From contig CAKTWD010000001.1 in NCBI GenBank assembly GCA_934630485.1, positions 1-62,658 on the forward strand: 62,658 bases of DNA, given 5' to 3'. This stretch comes from an uncultured Eggerthellaceae bacterium (GTDB lineage Bacteria; Actinomycetota; Coriobacteriia; Coriobacteriales; Eggerthellaceae). Under the pieces are notes generated by a model. The model did no database searches. It saw only the letters and a program-made list of their open reading frames with translations, and was not told the origin of the DNA. A program made the position numbers and the translations under genes. Below, in pieces: positions 16,524-24,606 of this stretch. Every line of letters starts with the position of its first letter. The first letter of the stretch is position 1.

Positions 16524-16940
16524 TTGCTCCTTCGCACGTTTTCGCTGTCTGACCTCGACGAACTGGTAGAAGTTAGTAACGCGGAGCGGAAAGCAGCTTT
16601 CGAAAGCTTTGACACGCTGATCATTTCGGCCTATCAGCAGCGTGCTTTTCTGGGATCGCCTGTCGTTGTGATCAGGCGTGAAGGCGACGCCGTGCGAGTC
16701 AGCGTGAATAGCCGGCACTTTAGTAGAGACTTTGAGACGAAAGAGATTTTCCTTGTCGAAAGCGCGGATGCGTCGAAGTTGCTGTCTGCGATCTTTGCGA
16801 CTCATGCGGACAGGTGGGTCAAGCGATTCAGGCCAAATTGTTGCGTTCTTGATGGGTATTCATGGACGATAAACGTCTACGCGGGCAATCGATATTTCGA
16901 GTGCGACGGCGAAATCGTCATGCCGAACGTTTTCGGGTAG
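16524..16940 (+). CDS. Hypothetical protein, start uncertain
   Basis: A 138-codon frame starting at TTG with no clear ribosome site. The protein (SDLDELVEVSNAERKAAFES to YFECDGEIVMPNVFG) has good globular composition, so it is probably a real or recently truncated gene. I do not recognise the family. It begins 18 bases after the ferredoxin gene, so read-through expression is possible. Confidence 0.5.
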   Translation: MLLRTFSLSDLDELVEVSNAERKAAFESFDTLIISAYQQRAFLGSPVVVIRREGDAVRVSVNSRHFSRDFETKEIFLVESADASKLLSAIFATHADRWVKRFRPNCCVLDGYSWTINVYAGNRYFECDGEIVMPNVFG

Positions 16941-17087
16941 TTTGCGAAGAAGGGGCGCTGCAGATTGCGGTGCCCTTCCGTGCATTTGATGCTCGTGCGG
17001 ATGAGTGCTTGACGACGCAGCTGTCCTTTTGCTCGACATCGGTTGTTGGGGCTTCAAAAGGAGTGCTAACGACGCCTTCTTATCATT

Positions 17088-17205
17088 AGCGCCCCTGAAA
17101 AATTCTAACGACACTTTAGGGGCGAAAAAAGTTATTAGGGCGCTGTTAAGTCACTGGTTGGGGGTTTCGCGGCTTCCGCCCGAAATCCCCAACCAGTGAC
17201 TTAAC
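17088..17205 (+). repeat. Competing stem-loops before the toxin-antitoxin promoter
   Basis: AGCGCCCCT (17088-17096) can pair with AGGGGCG (17118-17124) or with AGGGCGCT (17137-17144), so the two stems exclude each other. Directly after comes a very strong hairpin: GTTAAGTCACTGGTTGGGG (17145-17163) with CCCCAACCAGTGACTTAAC (17187-17205), extended inward by TTTCG/CGAAA. It is followed by A rather than T, so it is not a canonical terminator on the plus strand. Role unknown. Confidence 0.65.
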
Positions 17206-17230
17206 AAAAAAAGAGCCAAGGAAACTCTCA

Positions 17231-17278
17231 TTGACAAGGCAACTAGGTCGACCTACTATGCTATGTAGGTCGACCTAG
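17231..17278 (+). promoter_or_regulatory. Promoter and twin operator of the toxin-antitoxin operon
   Basis: TTGACA (17231-17236), a 17-bp spacer and TACTAT (17254-17259) form a near-consensus promoter. The 12-bp palindrome TAGGTCGACCTA occurs twice, at 17244-17255 inside the spacer and 17266-17277 over the start site. This is the expected layout for antitoxin autorepression. Confidence 0.88.
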
Positions 17279-17295
17279 TATCTTAAGGAGGAAAA

Positions 17296-17547
17296 ATGGC
17301 TGCTGATACCGTTGCGGTGAACTTCTCGATGAGCCGCGAATTGTATAACGAATACAAACAACTCGTGTTGGACGGCGGAGAGAACGTGAAGGGAAATCTC
17401 GTTCGCTACATGGAGAGCGTCGTGCATTACAAAATGACGAACCCCTCGACAATCGCCGCTATCGAGGAAGTAGAGCGTTTGAAGAAAGACCCGAACAGGA
17501 AAACGTACGGAAGCTTCGCGGAAGCCATGGAGGATTTAGGCGAATGA
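17296..17547 (+). CDS. RelB/DinJ-type antitoxin
   Basis: An 83-residue acidic protein. The N-terminal strand and helix VAVNFSMSRELYNEYKQLV resemble a ribbon-helix-helix DNA-binding region, and the C-terminal tail (ERLKKDPNRKTYGSFAEAMEDLG) is typical for toxin binding. TAAGGAGG precedes the ATG. The stop overlaps the toxin start by four bases (ATGA). It should repress the operon through the twin palindrome upstream. Confidence 0.86.
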   Translation: MAADTVAVNFSMSRELYNEYKQLVLDGGENVKGNLVRYMESVVHYKMTNPSTIAAIEEVERLKKDPNRKTYGSFAEAMEDLGE

Positions 17548-17822
17548 GCGAATACAGGATCGTCCTCACCTCCCATTTTAAGAAGGACATCAAGGTGGCG
17601 AAACGCCGTGGCTACGATATGAGGCTCATAGAAAAAGTCGTCGACACGCTTGCCGCCGGCGAAGAACTAGAGGCGAAGTACAGAGACCACAAGCTTGCCG
17701 GCAATTACGCCGAATGCAGGGAATGCCACATCACCCCCGACTGGCTTCTGATTTACGAGCACTGCGAAGATGAATTGATTCTTTATTTGACGAGAACCGG
17801 CACGCACAGCGACGTATTCTGA
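17544..17822 (+). CDS. YafQ/RelE-family mRNA interferase toxin
   Basis: A 92-residue toxin of the RelE fold. MSEYRIVLTSHFKKDIKVAKRRGYD is the typical N-terminus. The HKLAGNYAECRECHI and TPDWLLIYEH motifs, and the end LTRTGTHSDVF, match the YafQ subgroup that cleaves mRNA in the ribosome. It overlaps the antitoxin gene and is followed at once by a strong terminator, so the pair is a closed bicistronic unit. Confidence 0.92.
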   Translation: MSEYRIVLTSHFKKDIKVAKRRGYDMRLIEKVVDTLAAGEELEAKYRDHKLAGNYAECRECHITPDWLLIYEHCEDELILYLTRTGTHSDVF

Positions 17823-17851
17823 AGAAGAACCCGCATAATGCGGGTTCTTCT
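17822..17851. terminator. Bidirectional-looking terminator of the toxin-antitoxin operon
   Basis: AAGAAGAACCCGCA pairs with TGCGGGTTCTTCTT over 14 bp around a TAA loop; it begins in the toxin stop codon region. A 9-bp tandem (AGTATCGGA, two copies plus a partial) follows near 17868. Confidence 0.85.
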
Positions 17852-18031
17852 TGGGTATGCAAAGTATCGGAAGTATCGGAAGTGTCGCGAAACAGAAAGC
17901 GGGACGCAACCACCAATTCAGCAAATCGACGGGCTGCGTATTCCAATCACTTGTTTAACAAATCCAACCAGTAATTTCACATACCTGTTATTAGAAGGCA
18001 GGGGGGGGTTCGCCCGACGCCTCTCAATCCC

Positions 18032-19753
18032 CTATCGTCCTCCGCGGGCGATATGGCACGGGTACCACTTCTGGAACCATGCGGTGAAGACGCCCATCAG
18101 CGCGGGAAGTACCGAGTTGATGGCGCCAACCAAGCTGGCCGCATCCGTCTGCATGATGAAGTACGTCCAAATGGGCGCGACCAGATAAAGCACGCCCCAC
18201 GCCACGGTCAGGATGCGGTTCGTCTTCATGAAGATGGGGTTGCGCAGCGCTTCGTCCCCGTTGTAGCTGTTCTTGGAGTAATGCGCGGTCAGCGGAACCT
18301 TTAGGAAACAGGAGACGCTCCACATCAGCCCGAACAGGGCATACGACGCCGGAATCATTAGCACGGGGGAGGCCCCTGCCAGCAACGCGATGGAGCAGGC
18401 GCCAACAGCAAGCGCCGAAATCTTGTCGTACGCGGTTGCTTTGGTCCGATGCATCAGGACAGGCGGCAGCACGCACGCCGCCACGCTGATCAGGCTGCCC
18501 CAGAAGCTGTTGATTGATGCGGCTATCCAGAAGACGATCCAGGGAATCAAAAGCAGTAGCATATTGGTTTTCGGCTCGCCCGCGTTTTTGCCCGCGCTAA
18601 CTCCGCGGTTATGACCGTCGATGCCGCCCGCATCCGAGCCCATGTCGGCGTTCGCGGCTCCGAAATATTCGTCCCAGTGCATCATCAGGTCGAAGTCGCC
18701 TTCAACCGAGTACAGGTGCTGCATAAGCGCCTCGTCGCCGCGGATCTTGCCAGCGGCAATGGACTGCCAAACATCAAATGGCGTGTTGATCCGTGTGGTG
18801 TAATCCGTGGCGAAGCCCTCGGCGGGCGCTTCTTCAATGCGGCTTCCGTTCGCCCCAAGGACAACGCGGTAGGTCTTGTCGATGTCGGTGTAGTGCATGT
18901 CCAGCGCAAGGTCGTGCCCCGGCCAAGCCTGTTTGCGGTACAGGGCGGCCATCTGGCGGGTGAACACCAGGCTGGGGTCCTCTTTTTCGCCTGACTCGTT
19001 AACGCCCCAGCTGGCGTCGGCCATCGCTTCGAAGACGTCGCGCGGGAACAGGTTCTGGTCAAGCTTGCTGCGGGTTTCGCGTGAGATACCGTCAGCTGCG
19101 CGGCCGTTAGTTGTGGAGCCTGTGCTGACTACGTAACTGGTCGCGAACTCCTCGCCGGCTTTCTTCACCCAAGAGAGGTACTCGTCGGTGCGCGCGGCCA
19201 GCTCTTTCACGCGGAAAAGCTCACCTTGCCCGCAAAAGATCGTGGTGTAGCCGCCTTTGCCGCAAAGGCGGTCGAACAGGTCGGTCACGCCGCTGTAATT
19301 GCCCTTGGCAGTGTAGAAACCGCAGGTCGAAACTACCACCGTGCGTTTGCCGCCCATGTCGTAGCGCGACGGGTGCCCGCCGCTTTCCGTCTCGACGCTC
19401 ATGAAGGGAAGCGACATGGGGAGCTGGCGGTCGATCAGGTTCTTCAGCGGGCCGGGCAGCCCGAAGTAGTACAAGGGGAAGCTCCAGACAATTACGTCAG
19501 CCCACAGTATCTTTTCGATAACCAACTGCATGTCGTCATGGAGACAGCATGTTCCTGGAGTTTTGCTCCAGCACGAGAAACAGCCCAGACAGGATTTGAT
19601 GTTGAGCGTGCCGACGTTTAGGGTTTCAACTACGGGTGCCTGCCCATGGGCACTCTCTTCTTGCGCGGTGATTCCCTGCATGAAAGCGCTGGTCAAGCGC
19701 CAGGTATTGCTTCGTTCGCCCTTGGGGCTGCCGTTGATTGCCAGGATGTTCAT
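18032..19753 (-). CDS. Flavodoxin-fold reductase fused to SCP2-like and membrane domains
   Basis: A 573-residue protein with three parts. Residues 1-190 are an NADPH-dependent FMN reductase/flavodoxin fold (MNILAINGSPKGERSNT phosphate loop, SFPLYYFGLPGPLKNLIDR). A Cys-rich stretch SCLGCFSCWSKTPGTCC follows the first strands. Residues ~260-375 resemble an SCP2 sterol-carrier domain (LALDMHYTDIDKTYRVVLG, WQSIAAGKIRGDEALMQ). The last ~170 residues hold about six membrane segments. ATG 19753 has AGGAG upstream. A membrane-tethered redox enzyme acting on a lipid-like or quinone substrate is a reasonable guess. The combination is unusual and its substrate is unknown. Confidence 0.82.
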   Translation of the reverse strand: MNILAINGSPKGERSNTWRLTSAFMQGITAQEESAHGQAPVVETLNVGTLNIKSCLGCFSCWSKTPGTCCLHDDMQLVIEKILWADVIVWSFPLYYFGLPGPLKNLIDRQLPMSLPFMSVETESGGHPSRYDMGGKRTVVVSTCGFYTAKGNYSGVTDLFDRLCGKGGYTTIFCGQGELFRVKELAARTDEYLSWVKKAGEEFATSYVVSTGSTTNGRAADGISRETRSKLDQNLFPRDVFEAMADASWGVNESGEKEDPSLVFTRQMAALYRKQAWPGHDLALDMHYTDIDKTYRVVLGANGSRIEEAPAEGFATDYTTRINTPFDVWQSIAAGKIRGDEALMQHLYSVEGDFDLMMHWDEYFGAANADMGSDAGGIDGHNRGVSAGKNAGEPKTNMLLLLIPWIVFWIAASINSFWGSLISVAACVLPPVLMHRTKATAYDKISALAVGACSIALLAGASPVLMIPASYALFGLMWSVSCFLKVPLTAHYSKNSYNGDEALRNPIFMKTNRILTVAWGVLYLVAPIWTYFIMQTDAASLVGAINSVLPALMGVFTAWFQKWYPCHIARGGR

Positions 19754-19918
19754 TGGGCGCTCCTTAGTTTGGTGGCGCATTGCTCGGCTCAGTCGCTTTG
19801 TTGGGTGCGCGATGCCTCACTTACGAGCTGAATGATATATCACTGGCGGAATAGAGGAAGAGCAAGGGGAGTCAATGTTTGGTAAAGGTTGGGATGGTGG
19901 AAGAAAATGGCGAAGACG

Positions 19919-20122
19919 CTAGAGGACGCTGGAGCCGTTCGTCGTTTCGCTTTCGCGGCATGCGTCGATGTAGTCGTCGACCGCGTTGCGGAACGCCTTC
20001 TCGATTCCATCCGCAGTATCCGACTCGTATTCGCGCAGTCCATTGATGTCGTCCACTAGGCCGTAGAAAACGCCCCGCTCGTCATCGTGCTTCGGGGCGA
20101 GTGATCCCTGCGGGGTTTGCCG
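19919..20122 (-). pseudogene. HicB-type antitoxin remnant
   Basis: An open frame without a start codon reads DDERGVFYGLVDDINGL, YESDTADGIEKAF and NAVDDYIDACRE before TAG at 19919-19921. These are hallmark segments of the HicB N-terminal domain. The C-terminal DNA-binding part and any HicA partner are missing, so it is a decayed copy. Confidence 0.6.
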
Positions 20123-20545
20123 CTACTAAGCGTATAATGATGCTCGGTAAGGCGACTTCTCGGCAACCGTTGAAGAAGTGATCGTAAAGAAGCCACTCGA
20201 TTGCGCCTGGGAGGAGCGGGTTCAACAGCTTAAGGTTCTCCTGAACGCCCGGGTCTGAGCTCTTTCGCTACGACGTAGTCGCTCTGGTGGTAGGTAGCTT
20301 GATTCCGATCAAGACCTTCCAATAATCTATGGGTGGTATCTCGAAAAATGCTTATGGGAGCGCACCTGCTAAACTCATTGTGGCGTTTGCCTGAATAGGG
20401 CGCGTTTCGCAGGATGCGCACCCATCGCCCTATCACCCAACAGACTCAGCAGCTTTGCGGCTTTTCTTAAGGAGCGAAGCTGCTGGCGCTTTGGCGGCAC
20501 TATGATTTGCAGCAGAAATCACGAGTGATCGATCGGGGCATCTGC
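20123..20545. other. Stretch without a recognisable gene
   Basis: A TATAAT hexamer occurs at 20133-20138 but no gene follows it closely. Short open frames on both strands look like random or decayed sequence. The stretch joins the HicB remnant to the GtrA gene and may be debris of a lost toxin-antitoxin pair. Confidence 0.4.
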
Positions 20546-20974
20546 ATGCAAAACGAGGTGCGCGTTTCGGCTGGCGGGAAAGCTGCCGCCAAGAAAAAGA
20601 CCGGCGGGTTCCTTCGCCAAGCCATGACATACTACGGCGTTTCCGCCGCGCAAACCTTCGTCGAGTTCGGCGTGTTCGCCGTCATGCAGCTTCTTGGGCT
20701 GGCAACGGGCACGGCCAACGGCATTGCCGTGGCATGCTCGGGATCGTTCAACTTCTTAATGAACCGCAACATCACTTTCAAGGCCTCAAGCAACTTCTGG
20801 CGCAGCGTCGTTCTGTTCATTCTTCTGTATCTATGGAACTTCCTGTTCGGCACGTGGTTCATTTCCGCAACGGCATCTGCCTTCGGCCTGCCGCAGACGG
20901 TGGGCAAGTTCATCACCATGGCAATGCAGGGCGTCTGGGGTTTCTGCCTGTGCAAATGGGTTATCTTCAAATAG
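20546..20974 (+). CDS. GtrA-family membrane protein
   Basis: A 142-residue protein with four predicted membrane helices. GtrA-type segments are seen in YYGVSAAQTFVEFGVFAV, ACSGSFNFLMNRNITFKA (the typical NFxxNRxxTF motif) and VWGFCLCKWVIFK. GtrA proteins are thought to flip or pass lipid-linked sugars during cell-surface polysaccharide synthesis. The N-terminus has a basic, Lys/Ala-rich cytoplasmic lead. ATG 20546 has GGGG at a fitting distance; an upstream TTG lacks a ribosome site. No glycosyltransferase is adjacent. Confidence 0.85.
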   Translation: MQNEVRVSAGGKAAAKKKTGGFLRQAMTYYGVSAAQTFVEFGVFAVMQLLGLATGTANGIAVACSGSFNFLMNRNITFKASSNFWRSVVLFILLYLWNFLFGTWFISATASAFGLPQTVGKFITMAMQGVWGFCLCKWVIFK

Positions 20975-21031
20975 GTTGAAAGACTCGACTTTAATTTGCG
21001 CGGCCGCGCTTGGAGCATTACGGGGGCAGCG

Positions 21032-22753
21032 ATGCATGATCTGAATAAAGTTCTGTTTTACAAAACGTCGTTCGACGTCCAGCTGGTTGCGGGCGACGAT
21101 TTGCTGTGGCCGATCATCTTCGAGATCAAAAACTGGATGACATCCAAATGGAACGGCCCCGCGTGCTACGGCGACGCCTCCTGTGACGGCCCGCAGTACG
21201 ACGGCGCTCCTAGTGATGCCACGCCCGTGCTTGCCACCGACAACCAGGAATGGTCGGCACTTAAGCGAAAAGGCCAGATCAGATCGACGGATGATGACGC
21301 CTCGGTGGTTATCGAATCAGCCACGTTCTACGATAGCCTTTTCGGCAACAAATGGGCCTGCGCCATCTCCGAGACTATAAAGGTTGAGGGCTGCGCCTTT
21401 CGCGAATGGCGTACGGAAATCGGCTTTATCTGGCGCGAGCAAGATCGCGGCACGTTGTCGCTGATTCTTTCCTACAGCGATCAGCCGGGTTTCCTGGGCC
21501 CGCTGCAACCCACTCCTTCCGAAACCATCCCAGGCATTGTTCTTAGGCTGTCGGACAACAATCGCATCCGCTGCTCGGTTTCGGGCAGGAGCAATTTCAT
21601 GGAGCCCACCCGCCTTGAGGTTGGCGACTTCGTGGGTTTCTGGTCGTTCGTCTCCGACAAGAACCGCAACACGCCCGTCGTGTTCGTTAGCCCTGCAGTC
21701 GACGATGGGGCGGCAACGCTTTTGATTGACCCGCAGGCCGTTTCTGCGGCTTTGGGCCCCTCGGCGGTGGTCTTTTTCAGCGAAAGCCCCGCCTTCATGG
21801 ACGAGATGAATGCCTGCCTTCCAAGAGCTGAGCTGCGCTGCACGAACGGCGCGGTTCGCGTGTACGAGCCCAAGAAGAGTCTTGCCGAGCACTGGAAACA
21901 TCGCTTTTTCTCGCCCGCTGCAATTGAAGAGCTGGGCGGCGCCGAGGCTTTGATCCTGCTACTAAGACGGGCGCTGGCTCAGGATGTTCACTTCTACGAA
22001 GACACGGTACGGCTTGATGACGTGCACGATCTTGTTCGCCGCAGCACGTTCGAGAAGCGGCTGCATCAACGTGTCGATGATGCTCAGGACGAAACGGATC
22101 AGGTTCGACTGGAGCTTGACGAGTTCCTTGACGATCACGAGCGAACGCTTAACGAGAGGGATCGCTTGGACGAGGAGAACAAGAAGCTGCGTCAGCAACT
22201 GGATGCGGCGGAGTCGAAAGCGTCAAGCCTTCAGCAGGCGTTTGAGGGTTCGGGCATGGTCGAGGCGCCGGTTGCGGGCTTGCCGCTGTATCCCAAGTCG
22301 CGAAAAGACATCGTGAATATGTTCTTGGAGGCGTATCCGAGCAGGTTCGACCTGACCGAGCGCGCGTGGCGTTCGCTGGACAATTGCGAGAGCAGCCCCG
22401 AGGTTTTGTGGAACGCGCTGTACTATCTGTGCACGCTTTTGCATTCGCTTTGGCACAGCGGGTCGGGCGTCGATTTGGAGCGAAGCTTTAACGATTCCGC
22501 CAGCGGGTTTGAGTACAAGCGCGGCGAAGGGCGCAACTCGCGTGCGGACAAGGCTGTGATGGCGTCTCGCTACGATGTGTACAACGGCCGCGAGATTTTC
22601 GCGGAGCCCCACATCAGCAAGGGAAATAGCCGAGGTAAATCGAAGGAGAACAGCATCAGGATTTATTTAGCCTTGGATGAGCCGTCGGGCATGATCATCC
22701 TTTCCAGCATCGGTGAGCATTTGGACAACCATTCCACGCGCAACTTTCATTAG
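21032..22753 (+). CDS. Large protein of unknown function with central coiled coil
   Basis: A 573-residue protein I cannot assign. The N-terminal ~340 residues are mixed alpha/beta (MHDLNKVLFYKTSFDVQLV). Residues ~350-420 are a strong coiled coil (RLHQRVDDAQDETDQVRLEL, LDEENKKLRQQLDAAESKAS). The C-terminal ~150 residues contain KSRKDIVNMFLEAYPSRFDL and end RIYLALDEPSGMIILSSIGE before HLDN. That ending, IY-x-D-x(n)-I-x-IGEHLD, resembles small toxin-like or nuclease-associated domains, but only loosely. ATG 21032 follows GGGGGC. Sensor-plus-effector architecture in an accessory region suggests a defence role; this is inference. Confidence 0.75.
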   Translation: MHDLNKVLFYKTSFDVQLVAGDDLLWPIIFEIKNWMTSKWNGPACYGDASCDGPQYDGAPSDATPVLATDNQEWSALKRKGQIRSTDDDASVVIESATFYDSLFGNKWACAISETIKVEGCAFREWRTEIGFIWREQDRGTLSLILSYSDQPGFLGPLQPTPSETIPGIVLRLSDNNRIRCSVSGRSNFMEPTRLEVGDFVGFWSFVSDKNRNTPVVFVSPAVDDGAATLLIDPQAVSAALGPSAVVFFSESPAFMDEMNACLPRAELRCTNGAVRVYEPKKSLAEHWKHRFFSPAAIEELGGAEALILLLRRALAQDVHFYEDTVRLDDVHDLVRRSTFEKRLHQRVDDAQDETDQVRLELDEFLDDHERTLNERDRLDEENKKLRQQLDAAESKASSLQQAFEGSGMVEAPVAGLPLYPKSRKDIVNMFLEAYPSRFDLTERAWRSLDNCESSPEVLWNALYYLCTLLHSLWHSGSGVDLERSFNDSASGFEYKRGEGRNSRADKAVMASRYDVYNGREIFAEPHISKGNSRGKSKENSIRIYLALDEPSGMIILSSIGEHLDNHSTRNFH

Positions 22754-22786
22754 AGCGCGAGCGTGGTTGGATGCGTTTGGTGCTAG

Positions 22787-23983
22787 CTAACGGTTGCGAC
22801 GCCTTGTTGCGGCAACGCCAGCTGCGGCTGCTGCGGCGGCGGTACCAAGGGCGACTGCCATCGCGCCGTTGTCGCCCGTTGCGGGCAGAGCGGTCTCGGC
22901 GGGCTTAACAACAGGCGTGACCTTAGCGGGTGCGGGGTCTGCCGCAGGTTTTTCTTCTTCAGGCTGCGGGGCGGGGTCGGGCTTGCCTTCCGGCTCGGGT
23001 TTCACTTCCGGATCTGGTTTGACTTCTGGACCCGGCTTGACTTCCGGGTCAGGTTTGACCTCAGGATCGGGCTTAACTTCGGGATCGGTCGTGTCGGTGC
23101 CGATTAGATACACGTTGCTGCCAAAGACACAGCGGAGATAGTACTCGTGTCGCGTCATGAGAATGGTCCCCTCCCCGTTGTTGAAGTTGCTGAAATCGGG
23201 GTCGGCAAATGCGCCAATGTGGGCCGTGTGGAACAAATTCAGGCTGTAGGAAATCAGGGGATCGGCGTCGCCGCCCGTAAAGACCAAGGTCGCCCTTTCG
23301 AGATTGTCGACGGAGGCCAGGCTGATCGAAACGTTTGCTTCTTTGGCGTCTTCGGTTTTGACAAGGGACTCAGTATCGGGATCGATCCTGAAGAGGTGGA
23401 CGCTTTCGTTACGCCAAAGGGTGAAGCCCTCGGGCGCGTTGGGGAAGTCGTACACGAACGCTTCGTCTTGGACTAACGTGAACGCAGGAGGCAGTTCTAG
23501 GTCGTAGAAGTGGTTGACGACGGTGGTGTTGACTCTGATCTCGCCGCCGCCTGGGGTGGTTGCGCCGCGGGCGGCGGGTGCTGCTGCCGGTGCGGATGCG
23601 GTGGCGGATTCGCTTGCGAGTGCGACGGCTGCGGCCGGTTCGGCGGCGTTGAGGGCGGCCGTGGGTGCAGCTTCGCTGGCAACTGCGGGGTCGGAAGGCG
23701 ATTCGACTTTCACCGCGCTAGGTTCGGCGGCGTTAGGCGCCGCAACTGCGGTTTTTGCTGCTTGCTTGGCTGGATCCGCGGTAGTCGCGACGGCAATATC
23801 TTTCCCTGCAGTAGGTTCGGGTGTTTCGCTTGCCAGCGCTACGCCGGGCAGAAGGAGCTGTCCCGCCACAAGGGCGCTTACCCCGAAGGTGGCGATTTTG
23901 GCGCCCGTACGACGCTTCGCGCCGCGGATGAGCGAGCGGGTCCGTTCGTTCTGGCTTTGCGGTGCAACATGCCGTCTGTGCAT
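22787..23983 (-). CDS. Secreted LPXTG-type surface protein with PEVKPD repeats
   Basis: A 398-residue protein. A long signal peptide (ATFGVSALVAGQLLLPGVALA) follows a basic lead. Then come ~110 Ala/Pro-rich residues, a folded central domain (~145-290, INTTVVNHFYDLELPPAFTL onward), a repeat of PEVKPD units (about six, with variants) and a sorting signal: LPATG, hydrophobic Ala-rich helix, RRRNR tail. It should be attached to peptidoglycan by a class of sortase not in this window. The Pro-rich repeat acts as a wall-spanning stalk. AAGGAG precedes the ATG. Ligand unknown. Confidence 0.88.
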   Translation of the reverse strand: MHRRHVAPQSQNERTRSLIRGAKRRTGAKIATFGVSALVAGQLLLPGVALASETPEPTAGKDIAVATTADPAKQAAKTAVAAPNAAEPSAVKVESPSDPAVASEAAPTAALNAAEPAAAVALASESATASAPAAAPAARGATTPGGGEIRVNTTVVNHFYDLELPPAFTLVQDEAFVYDFPNAPEGFTLWRNESVHLFRIDPDTESLVKTEDAKEANVSISLASVDNLERATLVFTGGDADPLISYSLNLFHTAHIGAFADPDFSNFNNGEGTILMTRHEYYLRCVFGSNVYLIGTDTTDPEVKPDPEVKPDPEVKPGPEVKPDPEVKPEPEGKPDPAPQPEEEKPAADPAPAKVTPVVKPAETALPATGDNGAMAVALGTAAAAAAAGVAATRRRNR

Positions 23984-24229
23984 AAGGCGCTCCTTGTTCG
24001 TAGGTCGGTTTCCGTGGATCTACATCGCGCCCGCCCGATTCGCCGGGTTCGCGCATGCGAACTTTCATGCGAGCCAGGAAATAGCGGAAGCTAATTTTCT
24101 CATGATCGACCCGACGCAGGCAATGGCCTGCTGTCCAATTCTTGGGGGGAGGCTGGGTTGGTTCGGGATGGGGGCTGGTAATAGCTGGCGATTGTCCCGC
24201 TGTTTGGGGCAGTTGGCTTGCTGACGATT
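23984..24229. other. Intergenic region between surface-protein and nucleotidyltransferase genes
   Basis: No gene seen. The left part should hold the promoter of the minus-strand surface-protein gene; the right part leads into the palindromic promoter at 24230-24275. Confidence 0.4.
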
Positions 24230-24275
24230 TTGAGTTACCCTACAATTACCATATAATATCGAATTGTAGGGTAAC
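24230..24275 (+). promoter_or_regulatory. Promoter inside a 14-bp inverted repeat
   Basis: TTGAGT (24230-24235), a 16-bp spacer and a consensus TATAAT (24252-24257) form the promoter. GTTACCCTACAATT (24234-24247) and AATTGTAGGGTAAC (24262-24275) are perfect inverted arms enclosing the -10. A bound dimer would shut the promoter, so the downstream pair is probably autoregulated. Confidence 0.85.
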
Positions 24276-24294
24276 CAAGATGGGAGGACGCCTT

Positions 24295-24606
24295 ATGTCG
24301 GTGTTCGAGGAGGTGCTTGAGGAGGAGTTCGGAAGATCCGTTCGCCTTAGTGACCATATGCAAGCTGAGCTTGAGCTGCTGCCCAAGGGAAGTGTCCGTT
24401 CGCGAAAGATAAAAGGTCGCGAGTACTATTATCTGAATTATCGCGAGGGCGATAAAGTGAAGTCTGACTATGTCCCCGCATCTGACATTGATGATGTTCG
24501 TCGGAAAATTGAACGTCGGAAAGAGTTGAAGGCTGCTTTAAAAGAGCAAGAACGCACACGCCAGCAGATCGAGCGAGCTTTGGGGAGGGTCCCCGATGTT
24601 GTCTGA
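24295..24606 (+). CDS. Small basic protein, partner of the nucleotidyltransferase gene
   Basis: A 103-residue protein (MSVFEEVLEEEFGRSVRLSD). The middle has KGSVRSRKIKGREYYYLNYR, resembling DUF6788-like domains found in small proteins of mobile loci. The end is a charged helix (RRKIERRKELKAALKEQERT). It has GGGAGG before ATG 24295. It overlaps the next gene by 11 bases, so the two are translated together. By layout (small first gene, palindromic promoter, coupled enzyme gene) it could be the antitoxin-like and operator-binding partner; that is unproven. Confidence 0.72.
   Translation: MSVFEEVLEEEFGRSVRLSDHMQAELELLPKGSVRSRKIKGREYYYLNYREGDKVKSDYVPASDIDDVRRKIERRKELKAALKEQERTRQQIERALGRVPDVV

Noticed and set aside
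23000..23090. Short direct repeats as a possible CRISPR array
   Set aside because: They are in-frame PEVKPD codons of the surface protein, with no spacers of constant length.
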